Assembly (NCBI GenBank): GCA_020433455.1
Contig: JAGRCP010000043.1
Location: forward strand, 1-64,000
DNA length: 64,000 nt
Origin: Caldilineaceae bacterium
GTDB lineage: Bacteria > Chloroflexota > Anaerolineae > Caldilineales > Caldilineaceae
Reading direction: 5' to 3'
Positions 17,457 through 25,517 of the stretch are shown piece after piece (the first letter of the stretch is position 1; each line of letters begins with the position of its first letter). The notes beneath the pieces were generated by a model. It was not told the DNA's origin. It ran no database searches and saw only the letters and a list, made by a program, of their open reading frames with translations. The translations under genes and the position numbers were made by a program.

Positions 17457-18437
17457 ATGCCCATCGCTCTATCGGATGAATTTCACCCCGACTACGCCGC
17501 TCTGACCGCAAGCGCGGCGGTCCAGGTGCGGTCGGACTACGGCGTACTGCTATTGGCCGGGCCGGACCGCAGCGCTTTTTTACAGCGCATGACAACCAAC
17601 GACATCGCGGCATTGGTCCCGGGCCAATCGGCCGTCACAATTCTCACCAGCGACACGGCCCGCAATCGCTTCGCCTTTACCGTCGTCTGCCGGGACGAAG
17701 ACTTTCTCCTCTTACCGGGCCCGGGCGAGGCCGCCGCCCTGGCGCAGGAGTTGCAGAGCAAAATATTTTTCATGGACAAGGTGACGGTCGCCAACATCAG
17801 CGCACCGGTTAAGCGCCTGCGCCTCATGGGGCCGGAAGCGGATGGAATTCTGGCCCAAGCAGGCGTGGAGTTGACCGACACGCCCGACGGTGGATGGCAA
17901 CGGGCGGGCGAACTGACCGTAATCAAGCAGTTCGCCTATGACGTGCCCGGCTATGTTTTGCTTCAGCCCGCGGCGGGTGTTGATGACCTGATTAGGCGCT
18001 TGCAGACCATAGGCGCGCACGTGCTCCAGCGCAACGAAGCTTACGAAGCCCGACGCATCGAATTGGGGCGTCCTCGCCCGGGCGCAGAGATCGTGAATGC
18101 GTACACGCCGTTGGAAACGGGCATGGCCTGGGTCTGTGCAGAGAACAAGGGCTGTTATACCGGTCAGGAAATCATCGCCCGCCAGATCACCTACGACAAA
18201 GTGACAAAGTATCTGGTCACCCTGCGCAGCGCCGAACCGCTTGCACCCGGCGCAAGCGTCACGGCAGGCGACAAGAACGCGGGCGCCATTACCAGCGCGG
18301 CCTACAGTCCGGCACTCAATGCGTATCTGGCCCTGGCCGTGCTCAAGCGCGCCTACGCAGAAGCGGACGCGGTGGTGCTGGTTGACGGCGTCACCGCCCA
18401 GGTCATCCCGCCGGCCGAAAGAGAGGCGGCAACATGA
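17457..18437 (+). CDS. ygfZ: YgfZ/GcvT-like folate-binding protein
   Basis: 326 residues, the fold of the glycine-cleavage T protein. The family hallmark K-G-C-Y-x-G-Q-E is present as [14 protein letters not shown]. YgfZ proteins use folate to help build or repair certain Fe-S enzymes, such as the radical-SAM lipoyl synthase and MiaB. GAGGA lies seven bases before the ATG. The stop overlaps the next gene's start (ATGA), linking it to a lipoate-type octanoyltransferase. That fits the known dependence of lipoate synthesis on Fe-S enzymes. Confidence 0.9.
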   Translation: MPIALSDEFHPDYAALTASAAVQVRSDYGVLLLAGPDRSAFLQRMTTNDIAALVPGQSAVTILTSDTARNRFAFTVVCRDEDFLLLPGPGEAAALAQELQSKIFFMDKVTVANISAPVKRLRLMGPEADGILAQAGVELTDTPDGGWQRAGELTVIKQFAYDVPGYVLLQPAAGVDDLIRRLQTIGAHVLQRNEAYEARRIELGRPRPGAEIVNAYTPLETGMAWVCAENKGCYTGQEIIARQITYDKVTKYLVTLRSAEPLAPGASVTAGDKNAGAITSAAYSPALNAYLALAVLKRAYAEADAVVLVDGVTAQVIPPAEREAAT

Positions 18438-19327
18438 GCAGCCCCGCCACGGACGTCTTTACCGAAGGCGATGCCTTGACCCGGGAACGGTTCGAGCCTG
18501 CCATCTGGCGCATCATCGTGGACGACGCGCCCCGCTCGGGCGCGGCCAATATGGCCCTGGATCAGGCTTTGGCCGAAGCCGCGGCCGCGGGTGAAAGCCT
18601 GCCTACGCTGCGCTTCTATCGCTGGCAGCCGCCCGCGGTCAGCCTGGGACGACATCAGCCTCTGGCGGACCTGAATCAAGCCGCCATTACTGCCGCCGGC
18701 TACGAAATTGTGCGGCGCCCCACCGGCGGGCGGGCCATCCTCCACACCGATGAGCTGACCTATTCGGTCGCCGCGCCCGCCGACGAACCGCGGGTGCGGG
18801 GGGGCGTCATGGACGCGTACCTGCGCCTGAGCAATGCGCTGGTGGCGGGGTTGCGCAATGCGGGCGCGCGGGATGTGGCCAAAGCGCCGGGCAGTGCGCG
18901 CACGGGCAAGGACGTTTCGGCGGCCTGTTTTGAAGTGCCCAGCGCCTATGAAATCACCAGCCGGGAACGCAAGCTCATGGGCAGCGCCCAGAGCCGCCGG
19001 GCAGGGTATGTGCTTCAGCACGGCAGCCTGCCCCTCACCGGCGATATCACCCGCCTCATTGACGTGCTGCTGCTGGAGCCGGACGCGGCCGCGGCCTTGC
19101 GCGCGGACCTGTCCCAACGCGCCTGTACCCTGGCCGCGGCGCTGGGCGTAGCGGACGAAGACGACGCGGTCCGCTACGACCGCGTTCAGGCCGCCCTGGC
19201 CCAGGGGTTTGCGGAAATGCTGGACCTGGAATTTAAGCCTGCCCAGCCCATGCCGAATGAAATGCGTCGGGCCGCCGACCTCATCCGAACCCAATTTACC
19301 CGCCCCGACTGGATTGGGGCGCGGTAG
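18434..19327 (+). CDS. lipM: Octanoyl/lipoyl transferase, LipM-like
   Basis: 297 residues of the biotin/lipoate A/B ligase fold. [11 protein letters not shown] is the substrate-binding loop, [10 protein letters not shown] holds the conserved Lys, and QHGSLPL follows. A Cys in [14 protein letters not shown] stands where LipM enzymes have their catalytic Cys. That favours octanoyl-ACP:protein transfer over ATP-dependent LplA ligation. The product would prime lipoate on dehydrogenase E2 or glycine-cleavage H proteins. It is coupled to the YgfZ-like gene by a four-base overlap. Confidence 0.85.
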   Translation: MSSPATDVFTEGDALTRERFEPAIWRIIVDDAPRSGAANMALDQALAEAAAAGESLPTLRFYRWQPPAVSLGRHQPLADLNQAAITAAGYEIVRRPTGGRAILHTDELTYSVAAPADEPRVRGGVMDAYLRLSNALVAGLRNAGARDVAKAPGSARTGKDVSAACFEVPSAYEITSRERKLMGSAQSRRAGYVLQHGSLPLTGDITRLIDVLLLEPDAAAALRADLSQRACTLAAALGVADEDDAVRYDRVQAALAQGFAEMLDLEFKPAQPMPNEMRRAADLIRTQFTRPDWIGAR

Positions 19328-19354
19328 CGCGCCGGCAGGAACTCTGTTCTGACC

Positions 19355-19642
19355 ATGGCGATTGGACTTCTCACACTCGAACTCTATCTGCCCTTGAATC
19401 ACAGCCTCAAGGGCAAGCGCGGGATTCTCAAGCCGCTGATTGTCCGGCTGCGGCGCGAGTATAACGTCTCCGTTTGCGAGTCTGACGCCCAGGATGTTCT
19501 CTCCCGCGCCGTGCTGGAAGTAGTCTGCGTCAGTCAAAATGGTGCGCTGGCCCATCGACAGCTGCAAAACGTCGCGACCCGCGTCGAGGGCTGGCGCATG
19601 GATGCCCAACTTGTGGATTATTGGATCGAAATGGTGGGGTAA
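19355..19642 (+). CDS. DUF503 (YlxP-like) protein
   Basis: 95 residues, matching DUF503 along its whole length: an N-terminal [21 protein letters not shown] with the family's S-LK-KR pattern, then a ferredoxin-like alpha-beta core. In many bacteria the gene sits beside infB/rbfA and is linked to ribosome maturation. Here it is last in the YgfZ-LipM operon, 27 bases after the octanoyltransferase. A terminator follows. Confidence 0.88.
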   Translation: MAIGLLTLELYLPLNHSLKGKRGILKPLIVRLRREYNVSVCESDAQDVLSRAVLEVVCVSQNGALAHRQLQNVATRVEGWRMDAQLVDYWIEMVG

Positions 19643-19670
19643 ATCAGATAAGCGACAACGCGTCCCAATC

Positions 19671-19712
19671 AAAAAATGCGGGCGTCGGATCAATCCGACG
19701 CCCGCATTTTTT
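19671..19712. terminator. Bidirectional terminator
   Basis: A perfect inverted repeat with 20-base arms (19671-19690, 19693-19712) and a two-base centre. The G+C-rich core TGCGGGCGTCGGAT is flanked by A6 on one side and T6 on the other. It separates the convergent DUF503 (+) and DUF1269-like (-) genes and can serve both. Confidence 0.92.
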
Positions 19713-19829
19713 GCATGCGTATCAATTGTTCGTAAATGACATAGCGGCGGCAGGCCGTTTCAGGAGCGCCAAGCCGCAGCCTGGCCTTACTGCCGGGCGG
19801 CGACCAAAACAGCAAGCCGCGCAACAGGC

Positions 19830-20405
19830 TTAGGCATCGCTGTCATCTGATGAATCACCGTCATCCGACGCATTGCCGTCGTCCGCCGGTCCAACCGCGG
19901 CGGCGACATACTGAGCCAGTTCGCCGGAGACGGCGTCGCCCACGGTCAGCGTAATGGCGTTCGCATTGATACCGCCCAGGTCCTTGATGGCCTGCTCACT
20001 CACGGAATCTTCCACGATCATCATAAACATAGAGGTATTGGGCTGCATTGCCGCACCGACCTGTTCCAGATCTTCCGGGGGAATCATCTGGCCGAGGTAC
20101 TTGCCCGAGACGCCGCCGATTACCGCGCCGGCAACGGTCCAGGCCAACAGGCCGGCGGGACCGCCGATGAGGCCCAACAGACCGCCCGTCACCGCGCCGA
20201 TGCTCGTGCCCAGCACACCGTGTCCAGGCTCGGAGATGTGGCTTTTCCCGTTTTCATCAACGGAGACAATCGCCTGTGCCACAACGTCAACATCCGCCAG
20301 CATGTCTGAATCTTTGATGGTTTCGACTATTTCGGCTGCCTTGTTCTTGCCGGGGAAGGCATAGGCAACAATGTTGTAAACCGCAGAAGTGTCTTGGCTA
20401 GCCAT
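19830..20405 (-). CDS. DUF1269-like membrane protein
   Basis: 191 residues. A soluble N-terminal domain (VYNIVAYAFPGKNKAAEIVETIKD) precedes a Gly-rich double hydrophobic hairpin (about residues 70-115, GGLLGLIGGPAGLLAWTVAG). A second soluble domain and an Asp/Ser-rich acidic tail follow. This is the layout of DUF1269 proteins, thought to sit in the membrane; their role is unknown. AAGGAGC lies before the ATG at 20405, making it a better start than the upstream one. Confidence 0.8.
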   Translation of the reverse strand: MASQDTSAVYNIVAYAFPGKNKAAEIVETIKDSDMLADVDVVAQAIVSVDENGKSHISEPGHGVLGTSIGAVTGGLLGLIGGPAGLLAWTVAGAVIGGVSGKYLGQMIPPEDLEQVGAAMQPNTSMFMMIVEDSVSEQAIKDLGGINANAITLTVGDAVSGELAQYVAAAVGPADDGNASDDGDSSDDSDA

Positions 20406-20911
20406 TTTAATGCTCCTTGAATTGTGGTGGATTGCAATGAAATACGGCACAGCTCAATACCAATAAACGGCAGACATTCGGTTTCGCTGGTGATCTATAC
20501 CTGAAAATTTCAGCGGTAAGATCCGGTGAGAGGATATATAAAACGAGGAAATAAGCCCGGAAACGCATGCAGAATTCCTGAACATTATTTCTTACAAAAA
20601 GTTACCAATGATATTTTGATATGTCAAATTCATGTTGGATTAAGGGACGCTTTTCACTCAGCTTGTTGGCGCTTTGCGCCGACTGTGCAGGTAAAGAGGC
20701 AGAGGCACGCATCTGCCGGCCCACAGGCTGCCAACCATTTTTGTTGATGTAGCAGAAGCCTGTTTCCATACACAAAATCTTATTTTTATCTTCAAATTTT
20801 CTAAACAATTCGCCGTTATACTGCCCAACGTCGGTCATTCGAGATCGACAACGGCAGACGGCAGCAACGCCCCGCGGGGCCTGCTGCGAAGAATAGAAAT
20901 GGAGAAACATT
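20406..20911. promoter_or_regulatory. Divergent intergenic region
   Basis: About 500 bases between the DUF1269-like (-) and DUF4405 (+) genes with no gene I can support. It is AT-richer than its surroundings. A TATACT box (20817-20822) is a possible -10 for the redox operon, without a good -35. A G+C-rich stem (GCCCC/GGGGC, inside GCAGC...GCTGC) near 20862-20886 lies in the expected mRNA leader. I could not match it to a riboswitch. Confidence 0.35.
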
Positions 20912-21514
20912 ATGGCAGCATTGAATCCGGTGCGCCAAAGGCAAACGCAACCACAGCGGACCGGTAAAGTGAGTCGCAATAAGGTCAATCTGTTTTTGGA
21001 CATTTTTCTGCTGGCGCTGTTCGTGGCTGAGATGGAGGAACATTTTACCGGATTACGCCTCCACGAACTGCTTGGCTTGCTCTTTACCGGGTTATTGGTT
21101 ATTCACATTGTGCTCCACTGGCAGTGGATCGTCAGCCTTACCCGCACCTTTTTTCACCGGCTCCTGCATGAATCGCGGCTTAACTACGTCATCAACCTGC
21201 TCCTGTTCATCGATATGGTCGTGGTTGCGGTGACGGGCATCTTTATCTCGCGCACGCTGGGGGTAACCATTCCCTTTGCCCAAAATGCGATGCAGTTTTG
21301 GAAGATGGCCCATATCTTTTCCGCCCAACTGGTATTGGCGCTGGTTGCGCTTCATGTCGCCATGCATTGGAAGTGGATCATCAACGCGTGCAAGCGCTAT
21401 CTCTTCCGCGTGCCCAGCCTGTCACGCGGCACGGAGAGAAAACCCCTGATCGGCTCGCCGGCGCCCGTTTTTGTTATGGAAAAGGAGGATTCTCATGTCC
21501 GCATCCCGCGATAG
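20912..21514 (+). CDS. DUF4405 haem-type membrane protein
   Basis: 200 residues, four predicted helices. Paired His residues occur in membrane segments: HELLGLLF, HIVLHWQWIV, HIFSAQ and HVAMHWKWII. This is the DUF4405 pattern, resembling cytochrome b-type proteins that hold haem between helices. I infer that it passes electrons across the membrane. TGGAG lies before the ATG. The following genes encode a small membrane protein, an FMN-binding lipoprotein and the flavin-attaching enzyme ApbE, so it probably feeds or drains a covalently bound flavin outside the membrane. Confidence 0.85.
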   Translation: MAALNPVRQRQTQPQRTGKVSRNKVNLFLDIFLLALFVAEMEEHFTGLRLHELLGLLFTGLLVIHIVLHWQWIVSLTRTFFHRLLHESRLNYVINLLLFIDMVVVAVTGIFISRTLGVTIPFAQNAMQFWKMAHIFSAQLVLALVALHVAMHWKWIINACKRYLFRVPSLSRGTERKPLIGSPAPVFVMEKEDSHVRIPR

Positions 21515-21911
21515 GTATGGTCGTCGCTACATCTTGGGGACAGCTCTGTTCATTCTTTTCGTAGCGGTGAGCGGCTATTGGCTCAACACCCAGGGTTTGA
21601 CCGACAACCCCTTCACCGCCATTAGCAGCACGCTGGCCTTTCAGCGGGCAAGCGAAGACCAGGGCTTCACGTTGGTATCTCCGGACGCCGAAGGGCAGTC
21701 CGCTCCCACCAGACCGGCCGAGGGCGCGGAGCCGCCGGGCGATCGCAATCAGGCCGCCATTGATATCCGCTGGGACGAGGCAAACACCATGCTTTACGAT
21801 CTCTGGTTTTGCCTGGCTGCCACCGCGATCGTGTTAGTCGCCGGGCCTCTGCTCAAGCTCATGCTGGACCGCAACAAGTCCCAGGGGAGGCGCGTCCACA
21901 GGGTGGCTTAA
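21495..21911 (+). CDS. Small two-helix membrane protein
   Basis: 138 residues; no family recognised. One helix near the N-terminus (LGTALFILFVAVSGYWL) and one near the C-terminus (LWFCLAATAIVLVAGPLL) flank an extracytoplasmic stretch of about 60 residues. The short cytosolic ends are basic. AAAGGAGGA precedes the ATG, and the gene overlaps the end of the DUF4405 gene by 20 bases. The tight fit implies a subunit or assembly factor of the same redox complex. Confidence 0.75.
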   Translation: MSASRDRYGRRYILGTALFILFVAVSGYWLNTQGLTDNPFTAISSTLAFQRASEDQGFTLVSPDAEGQSAPTRPAEGAEPPGDRNQAAIDIRWDEANTMLYDLWFCLAATAIVLVAGPLLKLMLDRNKSQGRRVHRVA

Positions 21912-21960
21912 CGGAAGAGGCTGTACAGGGTAACATTTCTTTTGACAACGAGGAACTATC

Positions 21961-22566
21961 ATGAACGACAAAAAAACCGGACAGCGCAATCTGCGCGCCA
22001 CGTTACAGGGCCTGGGAGCAATCGCCGCCATCAGCGGAACGCTCTACGGGTGCACGCTACCTTCAGCCAATCAAAACGCCAATCAGTCATCGGCTGCCGC
22101 AGATGCCGCCGCTGCAGCCGATGACAGTCTGCTCCGGGCCACGCTCACGCCGGAGTTAGCGGCGCTGGTGACGGCGACGCCGGCAACAGCAGTCATCCCC
22201 GCGCCGACCTTTACGCCCACAGCTGTGCCGCCTACTGCGACCCCCGAACCGGCAATCGCATCAAGCGCCTATTACCAGGACGGCGTCTATGTGGGCAGCA
22301 GCGAGAGAGCCGATCGCTGGGGTAATATGCAGGTGCGGGCAATCATCGAAAACGGCGATCTGACCGCCATCGAAATTCTGGATTATCCGCGCAGCACGGG
22401 CCGTTCGGACATTATCAGCCGGGGTGCGATCCCCAGCCTCATCAGCGAAGCCATTACCAATCAGGATGCCGATATCAACATCGTCTCCCGGGCCACCGAT
22501 ACCAGCGTTGCGTTTATCCGTTCGCTGGAGACGGCTCTGGAAGCAGCTCATATCGGCGGAGCATAA
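21961..22566 (+). CDS. FMN-binding-domain lipoprotein
   Basis: 201 residues. A lipoprotein-like signal ends at GTLYGC. A Thr/Pro-rich linker runs to about residue 98. The FMN-binding domain (RnfG/NqrC C-terminal type) follows: DGVYVGSSERADRWGNMQV... then VSRATDTSVAF. This last piece corresponds to the S-x-A-T-x-T/S motif in which a Thr is joined to FMN by a phosphoester bond. It should work outside the membrane as an electron carrier. The ApbE gene five bases downstream supplies the attaching enzyme. GAGGAAC precedes the ATG. Confidence 0.88.
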   Translation: MNDKKTGQRNLRATLQGLGAIAAISGTLYGCTLPSANQNANQSSAAADAAAAADDSLLRATLTPELAALVTATPATAVIPAPTFTPTAVPPTATPEPAIASSAYYQDGVYVGSSERADRWGNMQVRAIIENGDLTAIEILDYPRSTGRSDIISRGAIPSLISEAITNQDADINIVSRATDTSVAFIRSLETALEAAHIGGA

Positions 22567-22571
22567 TCATC

Positions 22572-23339
22572 ATGCGCAAGCACGCGCTGATCATGGGCAT
22601 GCCCATTCTGGTGGAGATCGCGGGCGCGATCGAAGACGATGCCGTCTTCGACCGGGTCTTCACCCTCTTCCGTAACGTGGATGAGCAGTTCAGCCCCTTC
22701 AAGCCCCAAAGCGAGGTCGCCCGTCTCAATCTCCGGGAACTGGATTGGGATGCGCTCTCTCCAGAGATGCGTGAAGTGCTGGCCCTGGCGAGCGAGACCA
22801 CGCGCCAGACTGACGGCTACTTCAGCGTCATGCATGACGGCGTTTTCAACCCCAGCGGCCTGGTAAAAGGATGGGCCATTCACCGAGCCGCCTCTCTGCT
22901 CAGCAATGAAGGGTGGCGGGATTTCTACGTGGATGCGGGCGGCGACGTAGCCGTTGCCGGCCGCAATGGAGAGGGAGAAGCGTGGCGCATCGGCATTCGC
23001 AACCCCTTCGAGCCGGACCGCATCGTCAAGGTGTTGACGCTGACGACAGGCGGCGTGGCGACCTCCGCCCTCTATGAGCGAGGCCGCCACATCTACAACC
23101 CCCATCAAGCCGACGATCTCCTGAATCAGGTGGCCAGCCTCACCGTGGTGGGGGAGAATATCTTTGAAGCCGACCGTTTCGCTACCGCCGCCTTCGCCAT
23201 GGGGCGGGCCGGCATCGACTTCATCGAGACGCGCACCGCGTGCGAAGGCTACCAAATCAACAGCGACGGCCGCGCCGTCATGACCAGCGGATTGGGGGCG
23301 TATGTGAGTAAGGGCGAAGCTTCACCACAACCCGCCTGA
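22572..23339 (+). CDS. apbE: FAD:protein FMN transferase
   Basis: 255 residues, shorter than many ApbE proteins and without a clear signal peptide. Family motifs are present: FNPSGLVKGWA (DPSGLVKG type), FYVDAGGDVAV, TGGVATSALYERG and HIYNPHQ. ApbE cleaves FAD with Mg2+ and attaches FMN to a Thr in partners such as the FMN-binding lipoprotein encoded just upstream. The lack of an export signal raises the question of how it meets an exported substrate; flavinylation before export is one option. Confidence 0.9.
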   Translation: MRKHALIMGMPILVEIAGAIEDDAVFDRVFTLFRNVDEQFSPFKPQSEVARLNLRELDWDALSPEMREVLALASETTRQTDGYFSVMHDGVFNPSGLVKGWAIHRAASLLSNEGWRDFYVDAGGDVAVAGRNGEGEAWRIGIRNPFEPDRIVKVLTLTTGGVATSALYERGRHIYNPHQADDLLNQVASLTVVGENIFEADRFATAAFAMGRAGIDFIETRTACEGYQINSDGRAVMTSGLGAYVSKGEASPQPA

Positions 23340-23655
23340 ATTAACATACCAACCAAGCCTCGGCACGATACAGATTTTGATATCGAAAAGAGATCGCAAG
23401 TAAAGCCTAGCCGCACGTAAACAGGCGGGTTGCCATTCGTTAGCAGACGGATGACAATCCGCTTTGCGTTTTGCCGTCCGATTGATATGAGGCGCCCCTC
23501 ATAAGCACCAAAAATCATCTGTTGACAACAAATTTGATATGTGAAATACTATGTGCACTAATGATTGTCAATCGTTAACAGTTGATTCTTAACCCCTGAA
23601 TAGGCGTCAAAGATACGGCAATTGTGTCTATAAAAATTGCTTCCCCGATTTGTAT
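23340..23655. other. Gap left of the IS with orphan promoter
   Basis: About 315 bases without a gene. A rightward promoter-like pair, TTGACA (23522-23527) and AATACT (23545-23550) with 17 bp between, points towards the insertion sequence. It may be the old promoter of the polysaccharide operon, now cut off by the IS (inference). No part of the missing MBOAT gene front is found here. Confidence 0.4.
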
Positions 23656-25051
23656 GGCTCTTCCGGATCTCATGTGGTTGACAAGGCAAAAGGGCCATTG
23701 GGCATGAAACTTTTGTAACCAGCCAGGTCGAGCCAGAGACGCTGGAAGAGCGTCGATGTCTTGCCGATGCCATAGCATCGACGTTTGATGGTCTTAATTT
23801 TGTTGTTGAGTCCTTCAACGAAGCCGCTATTGACTCGGTCCTCAAAATAGCTGACGATGGGAGACCAATAGCGGGTTAATGTCTTGATAAAAGGACGGAA
23901 GCAAGCAACGTCAAGCCGTTCGGCTTTTTGAATCCATTGGTTAAGTCGGTGTTCGGCTTCATCGACGGTTTTCGCTTGATTGAAAATAACGGTCAGTTCA
24001 GTACGCAAAGTGTAGGCTTGATGGAGTAGCGGCGTATGGCGAAAGAGTTGGCGTAGCCGTTTGCGCTCATCATCATTCAGGTCCTCATGGTTTTTGCGTA
24101 ATGTCCAAAGCATGCCTTTGCACTCTTGCTCGTAGGTCTCTTCATGCAGTTCTTTTTTGAGACGCTTCATCTCCGTTTTGCGCAAGGAGTCGAAATCATC
24201 CCGATAATTTTCGGCCACATGGAAACGGTCGACAACCAGATAGGCGGTAACATCCTCATGGGCTTGGATATACTCCTCGATCGCATTCAGGTATCCGTCC
24301 CACATATCGGTGGTAAAGGCGCGAATCGTGGGACGTAGCCGGGCGGGAATCTGGTCCAGAAAGGCGCTCACTGTCGTTTTTTTCGGTCTGGGAGCACAGC
24401 CAGCACCTGAACCTTGCCGTTGTGCTGGCGGGCTGTGATGATGGCGGCGTAGTTGTTGCGCCCTTTGCGCATGGCGATTTCATCAATGCCCACCGTGTTC
24501 AAGTCGTCTACTTCGTCCCAGTTGACTGCGTCATCAACCTGACGATTGAGTGCGCCGACTATGGCGTCGTAGCCCACATTTTCGCTCAGGCTCACGTCTT
24601 CGATGGTGCTGTTAACCAGTTGCTTGAGCAGATAGCGGTCGTAGGCTTTCGTGTCGGGACTTCGCTGCTCATACCAGGGTAGAACCTGCGTTGTTGTTGG
24701 CTCTGTCTCACATTCATAACAACGACATCGACGTGGCCGGATACAGATATAGGTTTCCAGTCCCAAGACCGATAGGTGACGCAATTGAATCTCTTGACCA
24801 TGGCCAAAGGTGCAGCGCACATCCTGGCCGCAGACACCGCAAGGCGTTGTTTCAACTTGACTTTCCACTCGAATCAGCAACTTCCCGCCCGGTTGGATTT
24901 CTGTGCTCAACACCTCCACCTGCGGAATGTCCAGCGGAATTTGAATCATTGCTGTCTTTTGCGATGTCATCATGCCCTCCTTATTGGCTTTTGACATCAC
25001 AGTTTACATCAACTCAATTCATGTCGATACCACATCGATTCCGAAAGAACC
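23656..25051 (-). mobile_element. ISL3-family insertion sequence
   Basis: About 1396 bp. The left terminus reads GGCTCTTCCGGATCTCATGT inward. The right terminus, read on the minus strand, is GGTTCTTTCGGA....ATGTGGT; the ends agree at 17 of 23 positions. The transposase fills the element. The flanking eight bases differ (ATTTGTAT on the left, GGGCCTAT on the right), so there is no target duplication. That suggests a deletion or recombination beside the element. It abuts a truncated MBOAT gene on the right. Confidence 0.88.
23670..25000 (-). CDS. ISL3 transposase, in two frames
   Basis: Two overlapping frames. The first (25000-24368, about 210 residues) holds the ISL3 zinc finger (TPCGVCGQ ... 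RCRCYECE) and the first catalytic Asp in TVGIDEIAMRKG. The second (24371-23670) holds TTDMWDGYL with the second Asp and GFVEGLNNKIKTIKR with the Glu. The join overlaps as GTGA. Just upstream the frame-zero codons read CGA AAA AAA CGA, giving the slippery heptamer A-AAA-AAA. A -1 shift there yields RKKTTVSAFLDQI, which restores the family sequence. It is either programmed frameshifting or a one-base loss; in-frame starts 30-33 bases downstream are also possible. Confidence 0.88.
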
Positions 25052-25052
25052 G

Positions 25053-25508
25053 GGCCTATTTCATGGAGCCTTTCTAGCGCTTGAACGTGCAGGCCTTGGG
25101 GCAAAACTGGCCGGGTGGTCAAGATTCTTTCGCCATACCTATACGTTGCTGATTGTGATGATGGGGTGGGTTCTTTTTCGTGCCGAAACCCTGTCCAGCG
25201 CAGGTGCTTACATCGCTGCCATGTTCGGATTTTCTCGGATAGATGACTTGCAGATCAGTGCTGACAGTTACCTGAGCCCAGGATTGGTTTTGGTCATGAT
25301 TGTCGGTTTCATTGGATCGACCCCAATTCTCCCGTATTTACTCTCTTCGTACAGGCCGCAATGGATAGAACGTCGGCGTATTGAATCAACTCTTGTATCA
25401 TCAGCCTCAGTAGCGATGGAAGTGATTTCAATCTTTCTCATCCTTGTTCTCTCATTGATTCAAGTCGCAGCCGATACCTACAACCCTTTCATCTACTTCC
25501 GGTTTTAA
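25053..25508 (+). pseudogene. MBOAT O-acyltransferase, 3' fragment
   Basis: The reading frame GLFHGAFLALERAGLG, then HTYTLLIVMMGWVLFRAETL, is the C-terminal third of an AlgI-type membrane-bound O-acyltransferase. Three hydrophobic segments remain. The preceding ~300 residues, with the catalytic His region, are missing. Homology begins one base after the IS right end, so the gene was cut by the IS and the front part lost. The frame is open through the IS end to 24972, so a short fusion could be made, but it should be inactive. Intact AlgI proteins pass acetyl groups across the membrane to polysaccharides. Confidence 0.88.
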
Positions 25509-25517
25509 ACGTATATA

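Noticed and set aside
19830-20405. Acidic tail of the DUF1269-like protein as a metal-binding or low-complexity repeat of note
   Set aside because: The Asp/Ser tail is short and irregular, and similar tails are common in such proteins.
20602-21003. A 133-codon minus-strand frame in the divergent gap and DUF4405 start
   Set aside because: It overlaps the well-supported DUF4405 gene start, has no domain, and its composition looks random.
24972-25508. The MBOAT fragment read from 24972 as a complete 178-residue gene
   Set aside because: The first 27 codons come from the insertion sequence end. Homology starts only at 25053, so this is a truncated gene.
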